A stretch of 64,000 nt of DNA from Annona cherimola (taxonomy: Eukaryota > Streptophyta > Magnoliopsida > Magnoliales > Annonaceae): contig CM059971.1 of assembly GCA_030490835.1 (NCBI GenBank), positions 49,896,012 through 49,960,011 on the forward strand. The letters are read 5' to 3'. Under the pieces are notes generated by a model, which did not search any database, was not told the DNA's origin, and saw only the letters and a program-made list of their open reading frames with translations. The position numbers and the translations under genes are program-made. Of this stretch, positions 35,248 to 47,714 are shown piece by piece; the stretch's first letter is position 1; every line of letters begins with the position of its first letter.

Positions 35248-37038
35248 TGTTGGAAACAATGTTCAAAACAAAACAAAATTGACCAAAGAATGAGTTTTGA
35301 TGATTAACAAAGACTAATTTGAGTATATCAAGTATACTAATGAGTTTGCCAAATGTTTTAAGGAACTGAAATAGTCAAGTCGATCCCCAAGTCGACTTGG
35401 ACTTCGACTTAGGGTGAAGTCGATCCCAAAGTCAACTCCATTATCAACTTGAAACAGAACTTCAAAGGCAAAATCAAAACTGGAAGAATAGCAGGTGAAG
35501 TCGCAGGCTAAGTCGACTCCACTTGCGACTTGGGAAGCCAAGTCGCAAACGAAGTCGACCTCACTATCGACTTCAGTCGAGAAAAACTGTCCAGACCTGA
35601 TTTTGGGGCACAAAGCTGCCCAAGTCGCAGACGAAGTCGACTCCAGGTGCGACTTGGGCAAAGTCGCAGACAAGGTCGACTCCACCTTCGACTTGAGAAG
35701 TTCAAACTTGAAAGATGCATTCCCACGCTCATTCCAAGAATCTATTTGGACTTTCTCAAATCCAAGTAATATGCAAAGTCCATGTTCAAGATTAACTTGA
35801 GTATTCTTGAGATTCAAGGTAAAATTCAAGTTCAAGTTCAAATCAAGTCTATCAAGTCCAAGGCAAATTTTCAAGCTTGCTTCCAAATGAAGATATATTC
35901 AAGATATGAAGATCAAACGACTCCAAAGCAAGCAAGGTGCATGAATATATCATGCAAGGACTCAAGCTCTCCTAAGTTCTACAAGGTTCAAGCAAATCCA
36001 AGATGGATCAAGGTCAAGCTCTTCATAAATCACAAGATCTACAAGTATGAGGAGCCACTTGACAATTAAAAGGACTAAAGGAAGAAAGCCAAGCAAGCTA
36101 GAAGCAAAATCAAATGAGGATCAAGGCATTATTGGCGAAGACCAAGTCAAGTCGCAACCCAAGTCGACTCCAGGATCGACTTGAGTTGAAGTCTGAGGCC
36201 AATTCGACCCAAGTCTCAGACTTGGAAATCTAAAGAACCCAAGTCGCAGGCCAGGTCGACTCCATGTGCGACTTGGAAGCCAAGTCGAAGGCCAAGTCGA
36301 CTTCATCTTAGACTTGGAGAATAACGTTCAAATTTTTGAACGTTGGAGCGCATTTAATGCGCGCCAACCATCTTCTAACGTTCAGATTCCCTCTACAATT
36401 ATAAAAGGGAGTTATTGTGGACGTGGGAAGAAGCTGAAAAACATTAAGTGTGCTTAACTCCTATATCCAAGAGCTTCAAAGAGATCAAGCCATTCAAAGA
36501 AGAAGAACTCTGCTTCAAACTGCTAGAACTCAATCTCTGAATCTTCAAAGCCTATGCTACAAGTTCTTCTCTGCGCCAAATTGTTTCTACACATCTGTAA
36601 AGTGTAGACTTCTTTTATTATTTCTTTGTTTGTATTGAACTTGATTTAGTTTGAGGAACTAAGATCAAGTGAAATCAAAGTAGTGTGTGATTGGAGTGGA
36701 ACTCATCACCTACTTGTGCTAAGATTTGTCGAGGCCCCCTAGAGCTGGAATCTAGAAGAGAGCAGTGACTCTAATTGTATTGAGAGAATACAATAGTGGA
36801 ACCCAAGTCACAAGGAGTGTGAGCTTGGAAGAGTGGAGTAGGGAGGTTGCCCGAACCACTATAAAAATCTTGTGTGCGTGATTTATATTTCTGCTCTCTA
36901 CATTATATTGTTTTCCATTTCATTTCTTCATTAAGGGGACTAGATTAATCCGGAGTTAAGTTTCTGTTTAAGTTATAAATTTTAAATACCCAATTCACCC
37001 CTCCCCTCTTGGGTTTTGCCATCAACTCGGGACCAACA
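35248..37038 (+). repeat. 3' LTR of Sirevirus B
   Basis: 1,791 bp, the longer and more complete of the pair. The dyad array, hairpin and TATA box are in the same places as in the 5' LTR, and the LTR end region missing from the 5' copy is present (about 36930-37020). Confidence 0.93.
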
Positions 37039-37084
37039 AAATTCATATGAGAAAAAAATTAATTCGGTTAAACAACGTTAAAAC
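37039..37084 (+). repeat. Tekay 5' LTR, piece 3 (46 bp)
   Basis: It holds the AAATT duplication of Sirevirus B at its left and AAAAC of the next solo LTR at its right. In between, CATATGAG and TTAATTCGGTTAAACA match 59179-59215. Confidence 0.88.
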
Positions 37085-38745
37085 TGTTGGAAACAATACT
37101 TCAAAACAAAGTAAAATTGACCAAAGATTAAGTTTTGATGATTAACAACAACTAACTTGAGTATATTTAAAGGACTAATGAGTTTGCCACTTGTTTTAAG
37201 GAACTTAAGTAGCCAAGTCGATCCCCAAGTCGACTTGGACTTCGACTTAGAGTGAAGTCGATCCCAAAGTCAACTTAACTATCGACTTGAGAAAGAACCT
37301 CAAAGGCAAAACCAACTTACAGGTGAAGTCGCATCCCAAGTCGACTCCACATGCGACTTGAGAAGTCAAGTCGCAAACAAAGTCGACCTCGCTATCGACT
37401 TCAAACATGAAAAACTGTCCAGAGCTGAATTGTGGGGCACGAAGCTGCCCAAGTCGCAGGCCAAGTCGACTCCAGGTGCGACTTGGGTGAAGTCGCAGAC
37501 AAAGTCGACTTCATCCGCGACTTGAGAAGTTCAGACTTCAAAGATACAGTTTCAAAGCCTATTCAAAGAATCTCTCACTCAAGTTCAAAGCAAAGATTCA
37601 AGATGGAGATCAAATCAAGTCTATCAAGTCTTAAAGACCAACTGAGTCAAATGCAAAGCAAGGCGCATGATTCAAAACTCAAGCTCTCCTAGGAATCATC
37701 AAGGAAACAAGCCAAGCAAGATAGAGGAAGATCAAATGAAGAACAAAGCATACTTTGACGAAGACCAAGTCAAGTCGCAACCCAAGTCGACTCCATGATC
37801 GACTTGAGTTGAAGTCGGAAGCCAAAGTCGACTCAGACTCAGACTTGGAACCTGACAAGGTGAAGTCGCACCCGAAGTCGACTTCACCTGCGACTTGGGT
37901 CAAGTTGATGCCCAAGTCGACCCTGACTGAAACTTGAAGCTGCGACGGAAAAGCGAAGTCACACCCGAAGCGACTCCATCTGCGACTTGGGCGAAGTCGC
38001 ATCCGAAGTCGACTCCACATGCGACTTGGGTCGCAACGGTCGGAATTTATTCGAACGTTGGCGCATTAAATGCGCGCCACCTACCCTCTAACGTTCGGAT
38101 TCCCTCCAAAATTATAAATAGCATTCATTGTGGACGAGGGAAGTAGCTGAAAATCATTAAGAGTGCATAACTACCATCTACAAGAGCTTTAAAGAGATCA
38201 AGCTAACCAAAGAGGAAGAACTTTGCTTCAAACTGCAAGAGCTCAACTACTGATCATACAAAGCCACTTCAACAAGTTCTTCTCTGCGCCAAACTGCTTC
38301 TACACATCTGTAAAGTGTAGTTTTCTTATTGTTTCTGTTGTATGTGTTAAACTTGATTTAGTTTGAGGAACTAAGATCAAGTGTAAGCAAAGTAGTGTGT
38401 GATTGGAGTGTGACTCATCACCTACTTGTGCTGTGTTTTGTTGATGCCACCTAGAGCTGGAATCTAGAAGAGAGTAGTGGCTCTAATTGTATTAAGAGAA
38501 TACAATAGTGGAACCCAAGTCACAAGGAGTGTGAGCTTGGAAGAGTGGAGTAGGGAGGTTGCCCGAACCACTATAAAAATCCTGTGTGCTTGATTTATAC
38601 TTTTGCTATTTACATTGTTTTCCATTTCGTTTCTCCATTAAGGGGACTGGATTAATCCGGGGATAAGCTTCTGTTTAAGATATAATTTTTAAATACCCAA
38701 TTCACCCCTCCCCTCTTGGGTTGTGCCATCAACTCGGGACCAACA
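37085..38745 (+). repeat. Solo Sirevirus LTR, plus orientation
   Basis: TGTTGGAAAC to GGGACCAACA, 1,661 bp, target duplication AAAAC (37080-37084 and 38746-38750). It is related to the Sirevirus B LTR subtype. Dyad arrays run 37210-37535 and 37770-38035, with the hairpin near 38060-38080. Confidence 0.93.
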
Positions 38746-38847
38746 AAAACCTGTCGTGTAACAGGGCAACAGTCTTGATCACATTTACCAATCAATACGA
38801 TCCCGAGGTAAGGCTCAGGATGTGACGCTCAAGTTTGGGGCGCCACA
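38746..38847 (+). repeat. Tekay 5' LTR, piece 4 (LTR end)
   Basis: Ends TTTGGGGCGCCACA and matches 59220-59314 at the end of the 3' LTR. This is the functional 5' LTR/PBS junction. Confidence 0.9.
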
Positions 38848-38852
38848 GAGCT

Positions 38853-38864
38853 TGGTATCAGAGC
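38853..38864 (+). promoter_or_regulatory. Primer-binding site of the Tekay element
   Basis: TGGTATCAGAGC five bases after the LTR end, continuing ATGG; it matches plant initiator tRNA-Met. 38865-39115 is AT-rich leader with no gene. Confidence 0.88.
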
Positions 38865-39115
38865 ATGGATTGGTAAATAGGCGTGGAAAATTTCTAAGTA
38901 TAGAAAATTTATAGAACATGATGAGATATGCATGATTGTACATGAATATGCATGATTATGTGATGAATTAGATATGATCATATAATGTTTATGTATGATT
39001 ATAACATGATGGAATACATGTCATATAATGATTGGGTATGCTTACAATATGATGGAATGCATGTCATATGATGATAAATTATGTTGCAATGCAAATTGAT
39101 TACTATGTTGCACAA

Positions 39116-39931
39116 ATGGCAGATAGGTGTAAGCGGATGATGAGTGTGGAGGAGTTGTAAAAGGAGGAGGGGAGGAGACAACAAAGGGACGAGAATATAC
39201 ACAAGTGATGGGAATCCCAGCACAATATTGCACCATTCCCATCAGTTCCCCCAGGATTTTCACCAATACGCACTCATGATCACACTCAGGAAAGCTACCA
39301 TGACCCCTCAAGTCAACATGGACAAGATCTAGGAGAGCCCTCCAGTTACAAACCTAGAGCACGAGTGCTACCAGGAACCTATCTTGGAATTCCTTGGGAT
39401 CCACATGTTCCAACTGATAGAGTAGACCCACAGGACCTACAGGACTTTTGGATGAAGACTCAGGCACCTACACCCCCTGACGTAAGTCTGTGGTATAGAT
39501 TCATTGAGGGACGTGTTCAGTTTCGCTACGGAGCACCTTGGGAATTACTCCATCAACGGGAAGTAGACATGACCCTTTATATACAAAGGCGTCGTGCCGA
39601 GGGAGTCATCGAAGTACCTGCTTCTCCTAAACCTAATGAGGTGATGCTCTATATAATGGAGGACACAGGTGAAATTGTTCGATTGGCCGAGGTCAATGAT
39701 GATGACGACCCTATGGAATTCCTCGAGCCTTTTGAGGAAGAAGGGGAGGAAGAGGAAGAGGATGAAGCGGAAGAAGTAGAGGAGGAAATAGTGGAGTTTG
39801 TAGAGGATGATGATGATGATGATAGTAGTGATGATGAGGTTTGGGCGTGGTCCAACACTAGCACACTCACGAAGGCACCTTCACAAGTTCCACGTAGACG
39901 TGGACATTTAAGAAGAGGTCCAGGAGGATGA
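39116..39931 (+). pseudogene. Unrecognised acidic reading frame upstream of Tekay gag
   Basis: About 271 codons in one frame from an ATG 250 bp after the PBS, with two in-frame stops near its start (TAA at about 39158 and TGA at 39206). It is open from 39209 to 39931. The middle has a compact, protein-like composition (YLGIPWDPHVP, LWYRFIEGRVQFRYG, DMTLYIQRRRAEGV). The rear is a long Glu/Asp run (about 39715-39835), followed by a basic tail ending RRRGHLRRGPGG. I do not recognise the family, and no zinc knuckle, protease or membrane segment is visible. It lies where gag would normally begin, with the real gag 430 bp downstream. It could be an accessory frame of the element or a captured fragment. 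Confidence 0.55.
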
Positions 39932-40362
39932 TGAACTTTCTTATTTTGCTTTTCTTTAAACGGTTGTGTATGTATAAGTGTCGTTTGATGACAATGTGGT
40001 GATACTTTTATGGTTGCCAAGGTAGGCTGATATGTATGTAAATGTGAAATGTGTATGCTATGCTGAATATGTACATAAGTGTGACTCATTTTTGTATGTA
40101 CTAACTATGAATGTGATGTTGTGAATATGATGTATGTGAATGAATATGTTAATATACTGAACTCTTGATGTTTTAGATATGTATGGATGAATGAGCATGA
40201 GCTGAATGATGTGATATATTATGATTGAATAAATTGGTTGTGACCATGTGATAATGAAATGCGTATCAATGATTTCATGATGATCATAAATGAAATGCGT
40301 AGATAATGATTTAATGGTAATTGAAAATGAAAAGTGTGCTGTTATATACTCAGATTAACACA
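39932..40362 (+). other. Spacer between the upstream frame and Tekay gag
   Basis: AT-rich, with many ATG and TGA words. No gene, RNA structure or clear signal is seen. Confidence 0.5.
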
Positions 40363-41731
40363 ATGGTGGAAACAAGAGCAGGATTGAGGAAAAATAAAAG
40401 AAAAGAGGCCGCGACAGAGGTTCCAAGCCAACATGAAATTGGCGAGTCTAGCCGACCTAAAAGAGGAAGGCTAGGGACAAAAAACCAAAGGAACCAATAA
40501 AGGCGGAATGATGAAAGCCCGAAACGGAATATGGAGGAGGAAAATGAGTCGAGGCAGAATAGACTCATGGAAGAAAGAGTAGCTGCAGCGGTGGAAAAAG
40601 CAATGTAGCAGGCCACTAGGGATTGGGCAGCACAGATTGCCGACATTATACAGGGATTATGGGAAAGGACCCAACAAGCTCAGTTGGGCAGTACAGAGAG
40701 AGAAGGACCTGCTCCTATGGCGAACCCCGTTATCACACCGGCGCCTCTAAGGGATGAAAATCAGCTAATGGAAGCTGATAGAAGAGCCATTAATGTCTTT
40801 CTAGTGCAACGGCCTCTGAAATTTTCTGGAGAACCCGACCCGGTCCAAGCAGAGCAGTGGTTGATGGAGATTAAGAAATTATTTAGGATATCTCCGTGCA
40901 ACGACCATAAAAAAGTATTATGTCACCCATTTGTTAGCAAAGGACACACACAAATGGTGGGAGACAATGTTAATCACCATGCCACGACTCGAAGAAGTGT
41001 CTTGGCAAACTTTTGTGGAAGAATTTAACAAAGAATACCTCCCGGTTGGATTGCAGAGTCAAAAGGTGATAGAATTTGAAAATTTGCATCAAGGGAGGAT
41101 GACGATCACTGAATATGCCACAAAATTCAACGCTCTGGTCAGATATGTGTCATGGATCGCTAATGTGCCACAGAATAAGGCACAAAGATTTCAACAAGGG
41201 TTGAGGCCATATCTGCGAGAAAGCCCTACACCTCTACTGATTAAGGATTACGCTTCAAGCCTTGAGAGAGCAAGGGCTTTGGAAATTGAAGCCTTGAGAA
41301 CTCAAGAACTAAGATTGGGTTCAAGGGCGTTCAGTACGGGTCCCAAAGAAATGGAAACCGGAAAAGAGAAAGTTAGAAAAGGCAGTGTAAGAAAGGGAAA
41401 AGGAATTCAAAAGAGGAAAAACTCGCCGCTGTGTAGGAAGTGTCAGAAACGGCATATAAGCGAGTGTCTAAAGGGCTCGAATCGGTGCTATAAATGTGGA
41501 CAAACGGGTCACATCACCAAGGAATGCAGCTCAGGGGAAGCAAAGGTGGTCAAGTATTATATATGTGATTAAACGGGTCACATAGCCCCGAACTGCCCAA
41601 ACAAATCGCAGTCATCTCAAGGACGTGGAAGACCTGCTCAGCTTAGGATACCTGGAGCAACAAGTAAGCAGGGAACTTCTACAAACTCGGTGCACGTGCA
41701 TGCCTTGACCCGGACAGAATCTCAAGAATAA
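40363..41731 (+). pseudogene. gag: gag of the Tekay element
   Basis: From MVETRAGLRKNKRKEAA. The N-terminus is basic. The retrotransposon Gag core (about 40800-41240) shows FSGEPDPVQAEQWL, then WWETML and FNKEYLP, spanning a frameshift near 40918. A zinc knuckle CYKCGQTGHITKEC lies near 41490, followed by a second, degenerate one (YYICD-stop-TGHIAPNC, near 41560). Stops: TAA near 40498, TAG near 40606, and TAA at about 41571 inside the second knuckle. Gag would form the particle and bind RNA. Several of these stops are one transition away from a Gln or Arg codon. Confidence 0.85.
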
Positions 41732-44700
41732 GAGGAAAAGGTGGTCACAGGTACGGTTTATATTCTAGAAAATTTGGCGGTAGCTTTGTTTGATTCTGGT
41801 GCTACCCATTCATTCATAGCATGCCAATACGTGACCACCCATGCACTACCAGTAGAAGAGACCAATCAGGTTATACATGTAGAATCTCCAGTCTATAGGT
41901 TAGCAAGTACTAGCCAAGTATGCAGAGCATGCCCAATTAGGATAAGATCATCGATTCTAGAAGCTGATTTGATCCTATTACCTATGATTGAGTTCGATGT
42001 GATATTGGGTATGGATTAGCTAAGCCAATGGGGAGCGACCATAGACTTAAGAATAAGAAAGTGCAATTTGAAGCAACTCCAGGAAGGGAGATTGCCATTG
42101 GAAAATTGAGGCAACCTGACAGTTCAAGTATATTGATATCATCTATGAAAGCTGTCAGAATGATCCGACAAAAATGTCAAGCCTATTTGGTGTCAGTGAA
42201 TGTAGAGAAAGGCATGGAGGCAGAAATTAATCAAATACCTGTGGTTAGGGAATTTCTAGATGTATTTCTAAAGGAATTAACCATATTGCCTCCACAACGG
42301 GAAATGGATATGACTATTGATGTGTTATCGGGTACAGCTTCGATTTTTAAAACTCCGTATAGAATGGCACCAGCTGAGATGAATGAACTAAGGGAGCAAA
42401 TAAAGGAGTTGTTGGACAAGGGTTTCATCCGACCAAGTGTGTCCCCTTGGGGAGCCCCGATATTGTTTGTGAGGAAAAAGGATGGAAGCTTGAGGCTATG
42501 TATTGATTACCAGGAGTTAAATAAGGTTACTATAAAGAATAAATATCCATTGCCCAAGATCAACGATTTATTCGATCAGTTGTAAGGAGCTACGACTTTC
42601 TCCAAGATTGATTTACAGTCAAGGTACCATCAGTTAAGGATAAGTCCGGTCGATACCCATAAAACGGCATTTCGAACCAGGTATGGACATTATGAATTTC
42701 TCGTAATGCCTTTCGGACTTACTAATGCCCCTGCTGTTTTCATGGATATGATGAATAGGATTTTTCAGGACTATATGGATCAATTTGTGGTTGTGTTCAT
42801 CAATGATGTCCTGATCTACTCTAAAAACGGAGAAAGAACATGAAGATCATCTGCGAAGGGTATTAGAAAGGTTGAGCAAAGAGAAATTGTATGCCAAACT
42901 AAAGAAATGTGAGTTTTGGCTGAAACAAATAGGATTTCTCGGGCATATAATATCTGAAAAGGGTATTCAAGTCAATCCTCAAAAGATTGAGGTAGTATTG
43001 AAATGGCCAAGGCCGACGACCATTACAGAAATTCGAAGTTTTCTAGGGTTGGCCGACTATTATAGAAGGTTTGTTGAAGGGTTTTCACAACTGTCAGCCC
43101 CGTTAACCAAGTTGACTCGTAAAGGAGTCTGGTATGTATGGTCTGAGGAATGTGAGTGCGGTTTCTAGGAATTGAAACAGCGATTAGCGGAAGCACCCAT
43201 TCTAACCTTACCCGAAGGGAATGAAGGATTTGTGGTTTATAGCGATGCGTCAAGGAAGGGATTGGGTTGTGTTTTAATGCAAAGGGGTAAAGTGATAGCC
43301 TATGCGTCGCGACAGTTAAAGCCTAATGAGGTAAGCTACCCGACACAAGATTTAGAGTTAGCAGCGGTGGTATTTGCCTTGAAAATATGGAGACATTACC
43401 TGTATGGTGCAAAATGTGAGATTTACACTGATCATAAGAGCCTCAAATACATCTTCACTCAGAAGGAATTGAATATGAGACAAAGGAGATGACTCGAATT
43501 ATTGAAGGATTATGATTTGGGAATTCTATACCATCCAGGTAAGGCAAATGTGGTAGCTGATGCATTGAGCCGAAATGTCAGCTTAGCGCATCTTATAACT
43601 AAGGAGAAAAGTTTACTTAAGGAGATAAGGCAAATGGAATTGATTGTATGCCCACCAGGAGTTCACACCAGATTATCACAATTACACATGCAATCATCAC
43701 TTTTTTAATAGATTAAGGTTGCGTAGCAAAAGGATATAGACCTACATACACATGTCGAAAAAATGAAAAAAAAGGGGTTGACAGAATTTGCTATTGATAA
43801 GCAAGGTGTGTATAGGTATAAGGGTCGTCTTTGCATACCTAATATAGTTGAATTGAAGGAACACATCCTTAAGGAAGCACATTTTTCACCATTTTCTATT
43901 CACCCAAGGAGTACTAAGATGTATCAGGATCTCAAAAAAGCATATTGGTGGAACAATATGAAGAGAGAGATCGCTGAATACATGGCTAAGTGTTTAACTT
44001 GCCAACGGGTGAAGGCGAATCACCAGAAAATGCCTGGTAAGTTACAGTCCTTAGAAATTCCTGAATGGAAGTGTGACGACATTACTATGGATTTCATAGA
44101 AGAATTACCTAGAACCCAAGCAGGAAACGATTCTATATGGGTAATCGTAGATAGGTTATCAAAAGTCGGGCACTTCCTACCTATCAGAAGGACTTATACA
44201 GTGGAAAAGCTAGCTAAGGTTTATTATAAAGAGGTTGTACGACTCCATGGAGTGCCAAAGTCAATTAACTCAGATAGAGATGCAACATTTACGTCGAGGT
44301 TTTAGAAAAGCTTGCAGAAACCCTAGGCACCCAACTCAAGTTCAGTACAGCCTTTCATCCTCAAATCGATGGACAAACGGAGCGAGTGAATTAAATTATT
44401 GAAGATATGCTCTATATGTGTACTTTAGAATTTGGAGGATCATGGGATGAGTACATCTCGATTATGAATTTGCATACAACAATAGTTACCAAGCAAGCAT
44501 CCAAATGGCTCCATTTGAGGCGTTGTATGGTCGACGGTGTCGAACGCCGTTGAACTAGGATGAAGTTGGAGAGAAAAGGTGAGCCCCAAAATTATCTCAA
44601 CAAATGGTAGACGAGGTGAAGACTATTCGCCAGTGTATACTCACTGCCCAAAGCCGGCAAAAGAGTTACACAGATTACAAGAGAAGGGATTTGAACATCC

Positions 44701-45125
44701 AAATTGGCGAACATGTGTTTATAAACATCACGTCATTCAAGGGAGTTACAAGGTTTGGGACAAGGGAAAAGCTGAATCCTAGGTATATTGGACCATTTGA
44801 AGTTTTGGAGAAGGTTGTGAAATTGGCATATCAAATAGCCTTACCCCCAACGCTAGCCCAAGTTCATAATGTGTTTCATATATCGATACTTAGGAAGTAT
44901 GTTCCAGACCCAGCACATATATTAGTGGCTGAGAATTTGCCGATTCAAGATTATTTGAATTATGAAGAAAGACCAGTGAGAATCTTGGATCACAAGGTAC
45001 AAAAGTTTTGGAATCGGGAAATCGAGTACGTGAAGGTACAATGGAATCGGTATTCGGAAAATGAAGCCACTTGGGAATTAAAAGAAGAGGTGGAACGGAA
45101 ATATCCCCAGCTATTTGGAGAATAA
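41732..45125 (+). pseudogene. pol: pol of the Tekay element with chromodomain
   Basis: Protease: ALFDSGATHSFI (near 41780) and [50 protein letters not shown] (42350-42530), [13 protein letters not shown], and the catalytic box, which reads FINDVLIYS with Asn where Asp is expected. RNase [20 protein letters not shown] (43220), [10 protein letters not shown]. Integrase: zinc region with CLTCQRVK, core ITMDF and NSDRDATF, then the Glu in GQTERVN (near 44380). The C-terminus has GPFEVLEKV and VFHISILRKYV, then a chromodomain (about 44980-45120: VKVQWNRYSENEATWELKEE). Many stops and frameshifts, for example near 42583, 42840, 43168, 43490 and 44305. Not functional. Confidence 0.9.
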
Positions 45126-45149
45126 ATGGTTTCGGGACGAAACCTGTTA

Positions 45150-45160
45150 TAAGGGGGGAT
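45150..45160 (+). promoter_or_regulatory. Polypurine tract of the Tekay element
   Basis: TAAGGGGGGAT directly before the LTR start TGTGAAACCC. Confidence 0.85.
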
Positions 45161-47714
45161 TGTGAAACCCTAACCAATGTAGAACTCATATGTATGCATT
45201 AATCATGTATATGATGTTATATGTGAATTATTGAATTATGAGGGTTTTATGTGATTTTGCTAATTATTGCAATAGGGTTTTGGATTAGCAATAATGATGT
45301 GATTAATCATTTTGAGCTAAAAAGAGACAATGAGATTAGAGCACATTGTTGTTGATTTAAATGTGCAAATAATTAAGGAAAATCATTTTCCATTATTTAA
45401 AAATGAATTATGAGTATTTATGTGACAATTTTCAAGTTAAGTGGAAAAATGTTAGAAAATTCATAACTCAACGCCTGTAAGGCGGATTCAAGTAAAATTT
45501 GAAATGGAAATCAATGATGTTGGGCTTGATATTATGTGAATAATGGGTTATGAAAATTCTTGATGAAATGAGTGTTACGATTTATTGATCATATTTCAAT
45601 TTCAACCGTTAACTTTAAACAGCTATAACGGGAGCTAGAAAAATCGGATTAAGATGAAATTTGACACGGTTGAATGAAATTATGAGATGTTTATTTTGGA
45701 TGGCTTAGATTAATCATAGAATGTTGGAAAAACACCTGCATTGAAAAAGGTGAGCTTGGTTGACTAATGCACCTCATGAGTACCTTGCATTTAATGCTAG
45801 AGTACAATGCATAATTGCATGAATTTAATGGGATTTGAGGTGTCAAATGCAGCCCTTTTTTAAGGCATCTTATGCATTAATATAAAAATAAAAAATGCAT
45901 GAATTATCCAGCTATTAAATGGTTATCATGATGGAGCTACAAAAGGCATAACATGAGCATAGGTAAGGTGGCACAAGGGAACGTCCAAGGGGGCTGCCAT
46001 GGTGCATATTTTTGCATTTTTAATTTTTAAAATATGGGTAAATGAAGCTGACATGAAGGTACATAAGATATGCATCCAATTATGGAAATTTTCAGCAACA
46101 AAAAAAATTGGAAAATGCAGATTCATGAAGCTGAAAACATGGACAGCTTGGTTGGAAATCTGGACGTGCAATGTTATGCTTATTGCTGCCATTTTGATAA
46201 TTTTTTAACACCAAATTTATACATGAATTAAAGGGAAATTAAGTTTATGTTTTACCCTTAAATGGGAATTATTAAAAAATGAAAAATTTGCTGGAAACCA
46301 AGGGCCGCGGGGACGTGATTCATGGAGGCGGATTGACGGCCATGATTTAATGCAATTTTGTGATTTTTGAAAATTAGTAAAAACCTAATTTACATGGCTG
46401 TAAAATGGCCAGAACTTCAAAGGAGATAAGTTACCATTTAATGGTGTGGAAAATGCCCAAGTAGTGGGGCCCACATCTGGAAAAAAAATCCAGCTTATAC
46501 ATACCCATGCACGTCCATATGAAAAGGGGATTTTGAAAAATGGCTAAGTGCTGAATTTTATCCCAAGCAACCAGCAGCTCTCACGTCCATTTTTCCCAGA
46601 CAAGGAAGAAGGAAACACAAGAAAAAAAGAGGAGAATTTGTGGAGGAAAATCATCTCCAAGTGCTAGGGTTTGAATTAGCTCAAAATCAAGTAAGTAGAT
46701 GTGTTGTTTGAGTTGGTTATTTTGAGTTTTTAAACTCCAAAATGGGAATATGGAAGGGATGCTTAAAGAATCTGTAAAATGATGATTTAACACGCTTTTG
46801 ATTGATATGGATTGGTTATTAGGTTTCATGTATGAATTTTCATGTTCAAGTTGATGAAAGTGAAGTTTTGCACGTATATTGAGTGGAAAATCCAAGTTGA
46901 TAAACCCTAAATTTCCATGACAAGTTTCTGTTTTGGTTTGATGATATGATTAGGTTATGAATCATGTATTAATGCAAAACATATGTTGGTTTGTGCTTAA
47001 ATGATGAATTTTTGGAGTTATGGAATGCAAAGTGACAGTTATGACATAATTTTCTTGTTTCTATGCTAAAAATGCTACGGAAATAGGTTTGCATGCTTTG
47101 TGAATGTCACGTAGGGTAAACTACTCTAGGTTTAAGGTATTATGGATGCCCAAAAATATTTGGGAAAAGAATCCCTAAAACTGATTTTTATAGATTGTAT
47201 GAAAGTGTGTTTAACTGATGTGAAACGGGACTCAAAACGTGTAGGCAACTTGCTGTTTTGAGAAATGATGATTCATGAATGTTACATATGTGTTAAATTT
47301 CTAAATATGGATTAAGAAAAGTGGGATTACATGCTGAAATTTTAGAATTATATGACTGCATAGGGTTCTGTGTCAAAAGACACGTTAAATGGCTGAAAAA
47401 GGGGTTCCAAACTTGCTGTTTTTGAAACCTATGATGAGTGGATTTAAATCTCATAAAAATACCCTAAATGAAGTGGTAATTAAGGTTAATTAAGCCACTC
47501 AAATATGGATTAAATTTTTAAGTTAGCAAATTTTATGGAATACGTTATTTATGTATTGCCAAATGGGCATATGTGAAGTAATAGATGTGCATAAGTGGTG
47601 AATGAATTATGAAATGTGATTTTATGCAAAATTGCATGAAAACAAGATGAATTCCATGTTTATATATCTGTTTAAGATTTTGTGATATTAATTCCAAAAT
47701 TTTGGACTTGATTT
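45161..47714 (+). repeat. Tekay 3' LTR, left piece
   Basis: Starts TGTGAAACCC after the PPT. From about 47100 it matches 5' LTR piece 1; the part before that has no counterpart because the 5' LTR is truncated. It holds no gene. It is cut by Sirevirus C with duplication GATTT (47710-47714). Confidence 0.88.

Larger units (their letters stand above)
26191..37038 (+). mobile_element. Sirevirus B, complete, with an extra 3' gene
   Basis: TGTTGGAAAC to GGGACCAACA, 10,848 bp, target duplication AAATT (26186-26190 and 37039-37043). PBS, gag, pol, then a 2.4-kb segment absent from A and C that carries an accessory reading frame, then two PPT tracts and the 3' LTR. The LTRs differ at roughly 27 positions by eye plus indels, so it is older than Sirevirus C. 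Several stops in pol make it defective. Confidence 0.93.

Noticed and set aside
35314..35886. 190-codon minus-strand frame in the Sirevirus B 3' LTR (with similar ones near 26257-26760, 48818-49246 and 57382-57810)
   Set aside because: It lies wholly in the GTCGAC array, has the repeat's periodic composition, and comparable frames appear on the opposite strand. No start context or domain supports a gene.
39649..40089. 146-codon minus-strand Ser-rich frame
   Set aside because: It is the mirror of the GAG/GAT-rich acidic stretch on the plus strand; low complexity and no domain.
45926..46208. Overlapping 69- and 88-codon frames on both strands
   Set aside because: They lie inside the Tekay 3' LTR, with no domain and antisense overlap; chance frames.
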